Translations under genes and position numbers: made by a program
The notes under the pieces: generated by a model
What the model was told of the DNA's origin: nothing
Database searches by the model: none
Seen by the model: only the letters and a program-made list of their open reading frames with translations
Shown here: positions 51,334-63,300 of the stretch, one piece after another
Layout of the letters: every line of letters begins with the position of its first letter
Numbering within the stretch: the first letter of the stretch is position 1
NCBI RefSeq assembly: GCF_030413175.1
Contig: NZ_CP129212.1
Coordinates: forward strand, 2,046,001-2,110,000
Direction: 5' to 3'
DNA length: 64,000 nt
Origin: Bradyrhizobium roseum
Lineage (GTDB): Bacteria > Pseudomonadota > Alphaproteobacteria > Rhizobiales > Xanthobacteraceae

Positions 51334-52779
51334 ATGTGCTTTGGTTTGACTGTCGTTGCTTGGACCGCTGTTCCCGCTTCGCTAGAAAATGATCGGCAGA
51401 TAAAGATCATGGCCGCACTACCGACCGTACAGCCAGACATTACGCTTCTGCTGGACATGGAAGGCGTTATCCGGGAGGCGACACTGTCGCCATCGATGAG
51501 CAGCGAGAGCGTCGATGGCTGGCTGGGTCGTCCGTGGGTCGAAGTCGCCGGCGAAATGGGCGGCGACAAGGTCAAGCGCATGGTCGACGACGCCCGCGTC
51601 AGCGGGATCTCGGCTTTCCGCCAGATCAACCAGCGCTTTCCGAGCGGTCTCGAAATTCCGATGGAATACACGACGGTCCTGCTGGGCGGTCGTGCTGGCA
51701 TGCTCGCGATCGGAAAGAATCTGCAGGCGGTCGCCGAGTTGCAGTCGCGGTTGATCGCGGCACAGCAGACGATGGAGCGCGACTACTGGAAGCTCCGCGA
51801 AATCGAGACGCGTTATCGGCTGGTGTTCGATGCCTCGAACGAAGCCGTCATGATCGTATCGGCGGCCAATCTGCGGATCGTCGAAGCCAACCGCACCGCC
51901 GTCGAGGCGCTGAATTCCTCGCGCCGCCGTAATGAAGATCTGGCCGGCCGTGAATTGCTGCATGACGTGGCGGCGGAGGACCGCGACGCGGTTCGCGAGA
52001 TGCTGGCGCGTATTCGCGAGCGCGGCAAGGCATTGAGTATTCTCGTTCATCTCGGGGCCGAAGCAAGGCCATGGATGTTGCGCGGATCGCTGATGGCCGC
52101 GGAGCCGGGCCATGTATTTCTGCTGCAATTCACCCCGGCAAACAGCCCGTCCGCACCGGTGGAAAAGGGTGGGCATTCAACCGTCGAGGAGTTGATCGAT
52201 CATCTGCCCGACGGTTTCGTCGCGCTCGATGATGCCGGCATTATTCGTCACGCCAACCAGGCGTTTCTCGATCTGGTGCAACTCGGCTCAAAGGGATCTG
52301 CGCTCGGGGAGTCGCTCGGACGCTGGCTCTGGCAGCCGGGCGCGGATCTGAGTGCGCTGCTTTCCAATATCCAGCGGCACAAGACGGTCCGGCTGTTCAC
52401 CACATCGATCCGCGGCGAGCTCGGGACGGAGACCGAAGTCGAGATTTCGGCCGGCTCCGGGGAAGAACTGGGCGAGATCGGCGTGTTGCTTCGCAACGTG
52501 TCCCGTCGCCTGCCGTCGGGCAACGAGAGCGACTTCCTGCGCACGGCGCTGGGCTCGATGAGCGAACAGATCGGAAAATCGTCGCTGCGCAGTCTGGTCA
52601 AGAACACCGTCAGTATCGTCGAACAGCACTATGTGAAGCAGGCGCTGGAGCTTGCGGGCGGGAACCGGACAGCGACGGCTGAACTACTGGGATTGAGCCG
52701 GCAGAGCCTTTATGCCAAGCTCAATCGTTACGGCCTCGAAGACAAGGGGTCGGACGCTGAGGAAACCCCAGAGGCCTGA
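51334..52779 (+). CDS. ppsR2: PpsR/CrtJ-type transcriptional regulator (PpsR2)
   Basis: A PpsR paralogue of up to 481 residues. The layout equals PpsR1: N-terminal domain, Q-linker (QSRLIAAQQTMERDYWKLR), two PAS domains and a C-terminal FIS-type helix-turn-helix (LAGGNRTATAELLGLSRQSLYAKL). Apart from a Cys at position 2 that depends on the start chosen, it has no Cys. Starts: ATG 51334, TTG 51346 or ATG 51409; comparison with PpsR1 (SLEND versus SLGDL) favours an upstream one. It sits directly before bphP, as in Rhodopseudomonas and Bradyrhizobium, where BphP1 controls PpsR2 by light. Confidence 0.92.
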   Translation: MCFGLTVVAWTAVPASLENDRQIKIMAALPTVQPDITLLLDMEGVIREATLSPSMSSESVDGWLGRPWVEVAGEMGGDKVKRMVDDARVSGISAFRQINQRFPSGLEIPMEYTTVLLGGRAGMLAIGKNLQAVAELQSRLIAAQQTMERDYWKLREIETRYRLVFDASNEAVMIVSAANLRIVEANRTAVEALNSSRRRNEDLAGRELLHDVAAEDRDAVREMLARIRERGKALSILVHLGAEARPWMLRGSLMAAEPGHVFLLQFTPANSPSAPVEKGGHSTVEELIDHLPDGFVALDDAGIIRHANQAFLDLVQLGSKGSALGESLGRWLWQPGADLSALLSNIQRHKTVRLFTTSIRGELGTETEVEISAGSGEELGEIGVLLRNVSRRLPSGNESDFLRTALGSMSEQIGKSSLRSLVKNTVSIVEQHYVKQALELAGGNRTATAELLGLSRQSLYAKLNRYGLEDKGSDAEETPEA

Positions 52780-52780
52780 A

Positions 52781-54961
52781 TTGGCGCTGCATTCGCTCGC
52801 TACCCCCGCGTTCGGAACGGCCGATCTTTCGAACTGCGAACGGGAGGAGATTCATCTCGCGGGCTCGATTCAGCCCCACGGCGCCTTGTTGGTCGTCAGT
52901 GAACCCGATCATCGTGTCATCCAGGCCAGCGCCAACGCGGCCGAATTTCTCAATCTGAAGCAGGTCATCGGCGTGTCGCTCGCCGACCTCGATGGCGATC
53001 TGCTGGTTTGCATCCTTCCCCATCTCGACCCGACGTCGCAGGGAATGCCGATCGCGGTGCGTTGCCGGATCGGAAGTCCCAGCGCGCAGTTCGATGGCCT
53101 GCTGCATCGGCCGCCCGCCGGAGGGCTGGTGATCGAACTGGAGCGCGCGGGGCCATCGGTCGATCTATCCCGGCAGATTGCGAACGCGCTTGAGAAAATC
53201 CGTACGGCATCGTCGCTTCGCGGGCTGTGCGAAGAAGCGGCAACCCTGTTTCAGGACCGTACCGGCTACGACCGGGTCATGGTCTATCGGTTCGACGACG
53301 AAGGGCACGGCGAGGTGTTCTCGGAGCGCCGTAAGCCCGAGCTCGAGGCGTATTTGGGCAATCGCTATCCTGCGACCGATATCCCGCAGATGGCGCGGCG
53401 GCTCTACGAACGTACGCGAGTACGGGTGCTGGTCGATGTGAACTACGAGCCCGTTCCGCTGCAGCCGAGGTTGTCGCCGATAACGGGGCAGGATCTCGAC
53501 ATGTCTCTCTGTTTCCTGCGCAGCATGTCGCCAATTCATCTGCAGTACCTGAAAAACATGGGCGTGGGCGCCACCCTGGTCATCTCGCTTGTGGTCGGCG
53601 GAAAGTTGTGGGGCCTCGTCGCCTGCCACCATTACGAACCGCGCTTTATCCATTTCGAATTGCGGGCGGTTTGCGAGCTGCTTGCTGAAGCGATCGCGAC
53701 ACGCATCGCGGCGCTCGAAAGCTTTGCGCAGAGTCAGTCCGAAATCTTCGTGCAGCGGCTCGAGCAGCGAATGATCGAGGCGATGTCACGCGAAGGCGAC
53801 TGGCGGGGGGCAATCTTCGATAGCTCGCAATCTATTCTTCAGCCGCTGGGGGCGAGCGGAAGTGCCTTGATCTACGAGGGCCAGATCATCTCGACCGGAG
53901 AAGTCCCGGGAACGCAGGAGATCAGGGAAATCGGAGCCTGGCTGGACACGCGCCGCGATCTGTCCGTGGTGGCGACGGCCTCGCTCGGACTGGATCTTCC
54001 CCAGTTCGCCGGGATCACCAAGGTCGCGAGCGGGATCGCGGTGACGCCGATTTCCAGCAATCCGGGCGAGTATCTGATCTGGTTTCGTCCGGAGCGCATC
54101 CGCACTGTGACCTGGGGCGGCGATCCGCTCAAGCCGTTCGTGATCGGTGACAACCCTTCCGATCTGTCGCCGCGACGATCTTTTGCGCAATGGCATCAGC
54201 AGGTGGAGGGCACGTCCGAGCCGTGGACGCCGGCCGATATTGCCGCGGCTCGCCTGATCGGCCAGTCGGTGGCCGATATCGTGCTGCAATTCCGGGCGGT
54301 CCGCACGCTCATCGCCCAGGATCAGCTCGAACAGTTCAGTCGCCATGTGCGGGTATCCGAGCAACCGGTGATCATCGCCGATATCGACGGCAAGATCCTG
54401 CTGATGAACGAGGCATTCAAGGCGTTGCTGCCGCCGGATCATGGCGGGGTCGATCGCCTGCACGGACTAGCTGGGGCATTTCAGCAATCGGAGCGGTTTC
54501 TCGAGTATGTGGCGGACCTGATTGGCCATCATCGGGCATGGCGCGGCGAATTGCTGCTGCGCAGCGAAGGCAACCGGGAAAAGCCGCTGATGGTAAGGGC
54601 CGATCCGGTGCAGCCATCGCGGGACCGGGTGCTCGGATTCGTACTGATCTTTTCCGACATCACCGATCGCAAGGCCGCCGAGATCGCGCGCAGCCGTTTC
54701 CAGGAAGGCATCATCCAGAGCAATCGGATCAACAGCGTCCGGCTCGATTCCAAGACCGATCTCGTCTACCAGAACCTGTTGTCCTCGGTGATCGAGAATG
54801 CCCAGCTCGCGGCGCTCGAGATCACCTACGGCGTGGAGACAAGCCGCATTGCCGAAATGCTCGAGAGCGTCCGCAATTCGACACTGCGTACCGCGGAAGT
54901 GCTGGAGCATTTGATCTGGCATGCGTCGCGGACGTCGGGTGCAAACAAGCCGGATAGATAG
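52781..54961 (+). CDS. bphP: Bacteriophytochrome with PAS-type output (BphP1-like)
   Basis: A biliverdin photoreceptor of about 726 residues if it starts at the TTG one base after the ppsR2 stop; ATG 52712 would add 23 residues inside ppsR2. With the TTG start the biliverdin Cys is residue 19 (DLSNCEREEIH), nearly as in RpBphP1. Order: PAS, GAF (YPATDIPQMARRLYERTRVR, chromophore-pocket LRSMSPIHLQYLKNMG), PHY with tongue PRRSF, then a PAS domain (VSEQPVIIADIDGKILLMNEAF) and a helical tail. The tail ends without the kinase N and G boxes, so signalling is probably by direct contact with PpsR2. Confidence 0.93.
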   Translation: MALHSLATPAFGTADLSNCEREEIHLAGSIQPHGALLVVSEPDHRVIQASANAAEFLNLKQVIGVSLADLDGDLLVCILPHLDPTSQGMPIAVRCRIGSPSAQFDGLLHRPPAGGLVIELERAGPSVDLSRQIANALEKIRTASSLRGLCEEAATLFQDRTGYDRVMVYRFDDEGHGEVFSERRKPELEAYLGNRYPATDIPQMARRLYERTRVRVLVDVNYEPVPLQPRLSPITGQDLDMSLCFLRSMSPIHLQYLKNMGVGATLVISLVVGGKLWGLVACHHYEPRFIHFELRAVCELLAEAIATRIAALESFAQSQSEIFVQRLEQRMIEAMSREGDWRGAIFDSSQSILQPLGASGSALIYEGQIISTGEVPGTQEIREIGAWLDTRRDLSVVATASLGLDLPQFAGITKVASGIAVTPISSNPGEYLIWFRPERIRTVTWGGDPLKPFVIGDNPSDLSPRRSFAQWHQQVEGTSEPWTPADIAAARLIGQSVADIVLQFRAVRTLIAQDQLEQFSRHVRVSEQPVIIADIDGKILLMNEAFKALLPPDHGGVDRLHGLAGAFQQSERFLEYVADLIGHHRAWRGELLLRSEGNREKPLMVRADPVQPSRDRVLGFVLIFSDITDRKAAEIARSRFQEGIIQSNRINSVRLDSKTDLVYQNLLSSVIENAQLAALEITYGVETSRIAEMLESVRNSTLRTAEVLEHLIWHASRTSGANKPDR

Positions 54962-54982
54962 CTGCCAGCTGCTCAAGGCGCC

Positions 54983-55672
54983 TTATGGCCCTGTCACTGC
55001 CGCGATCGGGCCCGACGACAACATGGCCTTGACGGCGCACGACACGTCGATATTGAGCGAGAATGCAATCGCACCCTCTTCGATCACCATCTGCGCGTCG
55101 GCAGCCAGGGTTCCGGCGTGATCGAGCGCCTGACGATAGTCAGCCTTGAGGGCTTCCAGGTCCGGAAAACGCGAAAAATCATAGAACGAGAGTTCCGAAG
55201 GCTTAAGGTCCAGCGAACGGGTCAGCAACCGTTGCAAAATCTGGCCGCCACTGAGGTCGCCGAGATAGCGGGTGTAGGCATGTGCGATCAACCGCATGCC
55301 GTCACCCTCGGCCGCCTTGACGATTCGTCTGGCGTAAAAGTCTCCTGCGGAAAGCAGGGGAATGCCTTGGCTCCAATGAGCGCCGCACAGCGCCACCAGG
55401 TCGGCTTCGATCGCCGCGGCGCGATCCAGCCTGTAGTCGACGAGCCTGCCGAGGGCAGGGGAGCCGCGGTGACGCGCGAGGCCTTGCTCCATCGCCTGAT
55501 AGGCCGGAAGCAGATTGCGCAACAGGAGAACATACCCCTCGCGGGTGGCTTCACCCCGCAACAAATCGCGCACAATGCCGGTTCGTTCGGCTTCGACATG
55601 GAGTGTCTTGGTACGGAGATAAAGCGCGGTGACGATGGGCGGCGAGGGGATGTCCGCCGTCGCAACTGTCAT
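54983..55672 (-). CDS. bphO: Heme oxygenase (biliverdin synthesis for BphP)
   Basis: A 229-residue HO-1/BphO-type heme oxygenase. It cleaves heme to biliverdin, the BphP chromophore. The proximal heme ligand His lies in LRTKTLHVEAERTG near residue 25 and the distal helix glycine motif in RYLGDLSGGQILQRL near 135. The start ATG at 55672 follows AAGGGG; the longer open frame upstream runs into aerR and is not coding. It is convergent with bphP and downstream of aerR on the minus strand. Confidence 0.92.
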   Translation of the reverse strand: MTVATADIPSPPIVTALYLRTKTLHVEAERTGIVRDLLRGEATREGYVLLLRNLLPAYQAMEQGLARHRGSPALGRLVDYRLDRAAAIEADLVALCGAHWSQGIPLLSAGDFYARRIVKAAEGDGMRLIAHAYTRYLGDLSGGQILQRLLTRSLDLKPSELSFYDFSRFPDLEALKADYRQALDHAGTLAADAQMVIEEGAIAFSLNIDVSCAVKAMLSSGPIAAVTGP

Positions 55673-55749
55673 CCCCTTGGTCCCCACGGTCGGCTTCGAA
55701 GGAAAGCTTCGTCGCGTCAACTTGCGCCGCCCTTGCGTTCCAAGGTCAG

Positions 55750-56640
55750 TCACTTCTGGCTCTTCATCTGTTCGATCAGTCCATGGGCCTGTTGCGGCGC
55801 CGTGGACGCATCTGCCGACATCATATCCGCTCCCATCGAGGCTACAAGGTCGGGATGGGCGATGACCATCGGCCCACCGATGATGATGCCGACGTGCCGG
55901 TTGCGTGAGTCGCGTCGGATGTCGTGGATATCCTTTTTCAGTTCGTCGAGCCGGCGGTCGCTGCTGACGGAGAAGCCAACGATGTCGAACCAGTGGTTCT
56001 GCACAAGGGATGTAAGTTCCTGGTGCGACGAGAAGGGTCCGGTGCACAAATTCCAGCCGGCGCGCCGGAAGAATTCAGCCACCATCGATAGTCCAAAGCT
56101 GTGCTGTTCGCCCGGAATAATTGTCAGAAGCACGGATTCGCCAGCGTGAAACGCGTTTGACTCGTCGGTGAAGCGGTCGCCGAGGCGGCGCATGATGAGC
56201 TGAAGCCGGCCGACGCCCAGCGTCACGTTCGCGAAATCTGCCGCGTCCGATTCCCAGAGCGTGCCGAGTTGCCGCGCCGCGGGCGCCAGCAGTTCGAGAA
56301 AGATCGACTCGACCGAAATGCCCTTTGCCAACAAGGCGTCGACATGGGCGGACGCGGCACCATCATCGTTCCCGAGGGTCATCGCGGCGAACTGCTCGAT
56401 GGCGGTCGGAAGCCGTTCGGCCGCCTCTGCACTCTTTGGTGCCGGCGCACGGCGAAGTGCGAGGACGATCTTCGGAACGATCTGGGTCTTGATGGTCTGG
56501 ACCACGTGGATCGGCTGCAGTGTCGGCCGAAACCGCCAGATCGGTGCCGGAATTCGTTGTCGAAGGGATTTGGGATGACGCGTCGGGGCGGTGTCGGTAG
56601 CGCTGCCGGCTGAGAAGGATTGCTCGTTCACATCGGTCAT
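55750..56640 (-). CDS. aerR: AerR/PpaA-type B12-binding antirepressor
   Basis: A 296-residue regulator in the usual place next to bchF. The N-terminal 90 residues are Pro/Arg-rich; a helical domain follows (FLELLAPAARQLGTLWESDAADFANVT), then a cobalamin-binding SCHIC-like domain with IIPGEQHSFGLSMVAEFFRRAGW near residue 175 and FDIVGFSVSSDRRLDEL near 220. In Rhodobacter AerR/PpaA with hydroxocobalamin relieves CrtJ/PpsR repression. It is divergent from bchF across a region with PpsR-type boxes. Confidence 0.92.
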   Translation of the reverse strand: MTDVNEQSFSAGSATDTAPTRHPKSLRQRIPAPIWRFRPTLQPIHVVQTIKTQIVPKIVLALRRAPAPKSAEAAERLPTAIEQFAAMTLGNDDGAASAHVDALLAKGISVESIFLELLAPAARQLGTLWESDAADFANVTLGVGRLQLIMRRLGDRFTDESNAFHAGESVLLTIIPGEQHSFGLSMVAEFFRRAGWNLCTGPFSSHQELTSLVQNHWFDIVGFSVSSDRRLDELKKDIHDIRRDSRNRHVGIIIGGPMVIAHPDLVASMGADMMSADASTAPQQAHGLIEQMKSQK

Positions 56641-56697
56641 TTTTGACTCCCCCCGAACATTAAGTCTCCGCTCCGCAAAACCGTCAAGTTTAATTTA

Positions 56698-56715
56698 CGT
56701 ATGGTTTAGTTGACA
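56698..56715. promoter_or_regulatory. Degenerate PpsR-like box between aerR and bchF
   Basis: CGT-N12-ACA, one base off the TGT-N12-ACA consensus, 44 bases from the perfect box at 56742. It could be the partner half of a tandem pair. Confidence 0.4.
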
Positions 56716-56741
56716 GTTCTCGGAACGAAGTTTAGCCTTCT

Positions 56742-56759
56742 TGTCATCAAGTCCGCACA
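56742..56759. promoter_or_regulatory. PpsR/CrtJ box upstream of bchF
   Basis: TGTCATCAAGTCCGCACA matches TGT-N12-ACA and ends 14 bases before the GTG chosen as the bchF start. The interior is GC-rich, so a chance match is not excluded. Confidence 0.55.
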
Positions 56760-56773
56760 TAGGGAGTGGCGCG

Positions 56774-58758
<1,985 letters not shown>

Positions 58759-58760
58759 CC

Positions 58761-60335
58761 ATGCAGCTGACGGTGTGGACATATGAAGGACCTCCCCATG
58801 TCGGCGCAATGCGCGTCGCCACGGGTATGGAAGGGCTGCACTACGTCCTTCACGCGCCGCAGGGCGACACCTATGCGGATCTGCTGTTCACGATGATCGA
58901 ACGCCGCGACCGGCGTCCGCCCGTGACCTATACGACATTCTCGGCGCGGGATCTCGGCGGCGACACCGCTGAGCTGTTCAAGACCGCGGCCCGGAACGCC
59001 TATGACCGGTTCCAGCCGCAGGCGATGATCGTCGGCGCCTCCTGTACGGGATCGCTGATCCAGGACGACCCCGGCGGTCTGGCGCGCGCGCTCGATCTTC
59101 CCATTCCGATCGTGGCCGTTGATCTTCCCGCGTATCAGCGCAAGGAAAATTGGGGCGCGGCCGAGACGTTCTATCAGCTCGTGCGTGCGCTGGCCGGGCC
59201 TTCGGCGCCAGCCCCAGGCACAAGGCGCGCCGAGCGAGCCACGGGCGCGCGACCCTGTTGCAATTTACTGGGTCCCACCGCGCTCGGTTTCCGTCACCGC
59301 GACGATATCGCCGAGATCACCCTGCTGCTGGCAAAACTCGGCATCGATGTGAATGTTACGGCTCCGATGGGGGCTACGCCCGCGGACATCGCGAGGCTCG
59401 GCGACGCCGACTTCAACGTGGTGCTCTACCCCGAGATAGCCGGGCAGGCGGCGTCCTGGCTACAACGCACGTTCGGTCAGCCGTTTACCAAGGCGATTCC
59501 GATTGGCGTATCGGCGACCCGCGAGTTTGTCGAAGAGGTGGCAAGGCTTGCCGGGGTCGATGCATCAGGTGTGCTCGCGACTTGCTCGACGCGGTTGCCC
59601 TGGTACTCGCGCTCGGTCGATTCGACCTATCTCACCGGCAAGCGCGTTTTCATCTTTGGCGATGCCACCCATGCCGTGGCCGCCGCCCGCATCGCCTCCG
59701 ACGAACTCGGCTTCAAGGTCGTCGGGCTCGGCACCTACAGCCGCGAATTCGGCCGTGAAATCCGCGAGGCCGCAAAGCGCTACGACGTCGAGCCGCTGAT
59801 CACCGACGATTACCTCGAGGTGGAGGCCAAGGTCGCGGAGCTGCAGCCCGAACTGGTGCTGGGCACGCAGATGGAGCGTCATATCGCCAAGCGCCTCGGG
59901 GTGCCCTGCGCGGTGATCTCGGCCCCGGTGCATGTGCAGGATTTTCCGGCCCGCTACGCTCCGCAAATGGGTTTCGAGGGCGCCAACGTGATCTTCGACA
60001 CCTGGGTGCATCCACTGATGATGGGCCTGGAAGAGCATCTGCTGGCGATGTTCAAGGATGATTTTGAATTCGCGGATGGGGCCGTGCCGTCGCATCTGGG
60101 GGCGGGGCACGCCGCGCCGGCGGATGAGGCGCAAGCCGCGCCCGTTGCAGCTGCTGCCATGGTTTCCGACATCGCCGTGATCTGGGCGGCGGACGCGGAG
60201 AAAGAGCTTCGCAAAATTCCATTCTTCGTTCGCGGCAAGGCGCGCCGCAACACCGAACGCTTCGCCAATGAAAACGGGTTGGCCACCATAACCATTGAGA
60301 CGCTTTACGATGCCAAAGCGCACTACGCCCGCTGA
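58761..60335 (+). CDS. bchB: Light-independent protochlorophyllide reductase subunit B
   Basis: A 524-residue NifK-like subunit. The start [20 protein letters not shown] and the cluster-ligating Asp in [15 protein letters not shown] near residue 36 are diagnostic; [18 protein letters not shown] lies near 95. The C-terminal helical domain ([25 protein letters not shown]) ends at HYAR. The ATG at 58761 is chosen by homology; the long upstream open frame is antisense-free shadow of bchN. It overlaps bchH by 26 bases. Confidence 0.97.
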   Translation: MQLTVWTYEGPPHVGAMRVATGMEGLHYVLHAPQGDTYADLLFTMIERRDRRPPVTYTTFSARDLGGDTAELFKTAARNAYDRFQPQAMIVGASCTGSLIQDDPGGLARALDLPIPIVAVDLPAYQRKENWGAAETFYQLVRALAGPSAPAPGTRRAERATGARPCCNLLGPTALGFRHRDDIAEITLLLAKLGIDVNVTAPMGATPADIARLGDADFNVVLYPEIAGQAASWLQRTFGQPFTKAIPIGVSATREFVEEVARLAGVDASGVLATCSTRLPWYSRSVDSTYLTGKRVFIFGDATHAVAAARIASDELGFKVVGLGTYSREFGREIREAAKRYDVEPLITDDYLEVEAKVAELQPELVLGTQMERHIAKRLGVPCAVISAPVHVQDFPARYAPQMGFEGANVIFDTWVHPLMMGLEEHLLAMFKDDFEFADGAVPSHLGAGHAAPADEAQAAPVAAAAMVSDIAVIWAADAEKELRKIPFFVRGKARRNTERFANENGLATITIETLYDAKAHYAR

Positions 60336-63300
60336 CACGACGCCGATCAGGGTCGTCATCGTGACCATGGATGGTCATCTGTCCCGCGCGGCTTCGCGGG
60401 CGCAAGCGCGCTTGAAGGGAAATTTTCCTGGGTTGTCGCTCGTCGTTCATTCTGCGGACGAATGGGGCACCGACGACGTGGCGCTCGACCGCTGCAGGGA
60501 CGACATCGCCCGCGGCGACATCGTCATCGCCACGATGCTGTTCCTCGACGATCACGTTCGCGCCGTGATGCCTGCGCTGGCCGCTCGCCGCGACCATTGC
60601 GACGCCATGGTCTGCTGCATGTCGGCGGCCGAGGTCGTGAAGCTGACGCGGGTCGGCAAGTTCGACATGAGCGGGGAGGCGCTGGGCGCCATTGCCTGGC
60701 TGAAGAAGCTGCGCGGCAATCGCAAGGGTAGCCCCGGCGGCAAGGGCGAAATGAAGATGCTGCGGCAGTTGCCAAAACTGCTGCGCTTCATTCCCGGCAC
60801 CGCGCAGGACATGCGGGCCTACTTCCTGACCTTGCAATACTGGCTGGCGGGGTCCGAGCAGAACATCGCCAACATGATCCGCCTGCTGGTGGACCGATAC
60901 GCCGATGGCCCGCGCCGCCGCCTGCGTGGGGCCGTCAAGGCCGAGCCTCCGGTCGACTACGCCGATATCGGTGTTTACCATCCGCGCCTCAAAGGCCGCA
61001 TTGCCGAGACAGCCGATTGCTTGCCGGACGTGCCGGGTGAACGCGGCACCGTCGGTATCCTCCTGCTGCGTTCGTATCTGCTGGCCGGAAATTCCGGTCA
61101 TTATGACGGCGTGATCTCGGCGTTCGAGGCGAAAGGGCTGCGGGTGATCCCGGCTTTCGCCAGCGGCCTCGATCAGCGGCCGGCGATCGAACGCTTTTTC
61201 ATGAAGGACGGCCGCAGCGCGGTCGATGCGGTGGTTTCGCTGACCGGCTTCTCTCTGGTCGGCGGCCCCGCCTACAATGATTCCAAAGCGGCCGAGGAAA
61301 TTCTCGCCAAGCTGGACGTGCCCTATCTGTCGGCACACCCCGTGGAATTCCAGACGCTCGAACAATGGGGCGCTTCGGATCGCGGCCTGATGCCGGTGGA
61401 GAGCACCATCATGGTGGCGATCCCGGAACTCGATGGCGCCGCGGGTCCGATGGTCTATGGCGGTCGCTCCGACGGGGCAGGCATGCCGTGCACGGGGTGC
61501 GACCGTTCGTGCACGTTCTCCCGCTCCGAGGTCGCCGGCGAAATGCAAGTCTGCAGTGAGCGCGCGGAGATGCTGGCCTCGCGCACCGCGCGCCTGGTCG
61601 CCATGCGCCGCGCCGAGCGGCGGGATCGCAAGGTCGCGATCGTTCTGTTCAATTTTCCGCCGAATGCTGGCAATACCGGCACCGCCGCCTTCCTGTCGGT
61701 CTTCGAATCCCTGCATCGCACCCTCTCCGCGATGAAACGGGAGGGCTATCAGGTCGATCTGCCTGCTGATGTCGACGCGCTGCGCGAGCGGATCGTGGTG
61801 GGCAACGCGGCCCGCTTCGGCGCCGATGCCAATGTCCACACCCGAATCCCGGCCGGCGATCACGTCCGCGGCGAAAAATGGCTGCGCCAGATCGAGGCGC
61901 AATGGGGACCCGCGCCGGGCAAGCAGCAGAGCGACGGCAGCTCGATCTTCGTGCTCGGTGAGCGCTTCGGCAATGTCTTCGTCGGCGTCCAGCCTGCCTT
62001 TGGCTACGAAGGCGATCCGATGCGGCTGCTGTTCGAGAAGGGTTTTGCGCCGACGCATGCCTTCTCGGCATTCTATCGCTGGATGCGTGAGGATTTTGGC
62101 GCCGATGCTGTGCTGCATTTCGGCACCCATGGCGCCCTCGAATTCATGCCCGGCAAGCAGACTGGACTGTCCGCTGCGTGCTGGCCCGACCGCATGATCG
62201 GCGATCTGCCCAATCTTTATTTGTATGCCTCGAACAATCCCTCCGAAGGCACCATTGCAAAACGGCGGTCGGCGGCGACGTTGATCAGCTATCTCACCCC
62301 GCCGGTCGCCCATGCCGGGCTCTACAAGGGTCTGGTCGAGCTGAAAGCATCGATCGAGCGCTGGCGCGGCCTGCCGCCGGACGGTGATGTCGAGCGCGTT
62401 GGCCTGGCGACGCTGATTCAGGCGCAGGCCAGCACGTTGGAGCTAGCGGTGGCGGACCCCATCTGGGCTGATCCCGCGCGCGAGATCGGCAAGCTGTCGG
62501 CGGCGGTGCTGGAGCTTGAATATACGCTGATCCCGCATGGTCTCCATGTGGTCGGCGAGGCCCCGTCGGCGGAGCAACGCGTCGAGATGCTGCAGGCGGT
62601 TGCGGACGCATCGCACGGTGCTCGTCCCGACAAATCGATCCTCGAGGCGCTGGTGAGGGGCGAAACACCCGAAGCGTTGGCCGCCAAGGAGGAAGTATCG
62701 CTTCCGCTCTACAAGGAGCTCGCGGGCATCGATCGTATCCTGCAGCAGGATCACGAGATCCCAAGCATCCTGCATGCGCTTGACGGCAAGTTCGTCCGTC
62801 CCGCGCCGGGTGGGGATCTCTTGCGGACGCCGGCGATCCTGCCGACCGGCCGCAACCTCCATGGATTCGATCCGTTCCGCATTCCCAGCACCTTTGCGGT
62901 TCAGGACGGCGCGCAGCAGGCGCAGCGGTTGATCGACAAGCACGTCGGCGAAGGACACGGAATACCGGAGTCGGTGGCGATCGTGCTGTGGGGCACCGAC
63001 AATCTCAAGAACGAGGGCGCGCCGATTGGCCAAGCCCTTGCGCTGCTCGGCGCCAGGCCCCGCTTCGACGGCTACGGCCGTTTGACCGGCGCGGAACTGC
63101 TGCCGCTCGAGCAGCTTAACCGGCCGCGGATTGACGTGATCGTCACCATGTCCGGTATCTTCCGCGACCTGCTGCCGCTTCAGATCAAACTGCTGGCCGA
63201 AGCCTGCTTCCTGGCGGCTTCCGCGGATGAACCTGTTGAACGGAACTTCGTTCGCAAGCACGCGCTCGCTTTCCAGGCCGCGAACAATTGCGACCTCGAA

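Noticed and set aside
54983..56047. Heme oxygenase extended to 354 residues
   Set aside because: The extra 125 N-terminal residues are read out of frame through the aerR end; the ATG at 55672 has a ribosome binding site and gives the normal family length.
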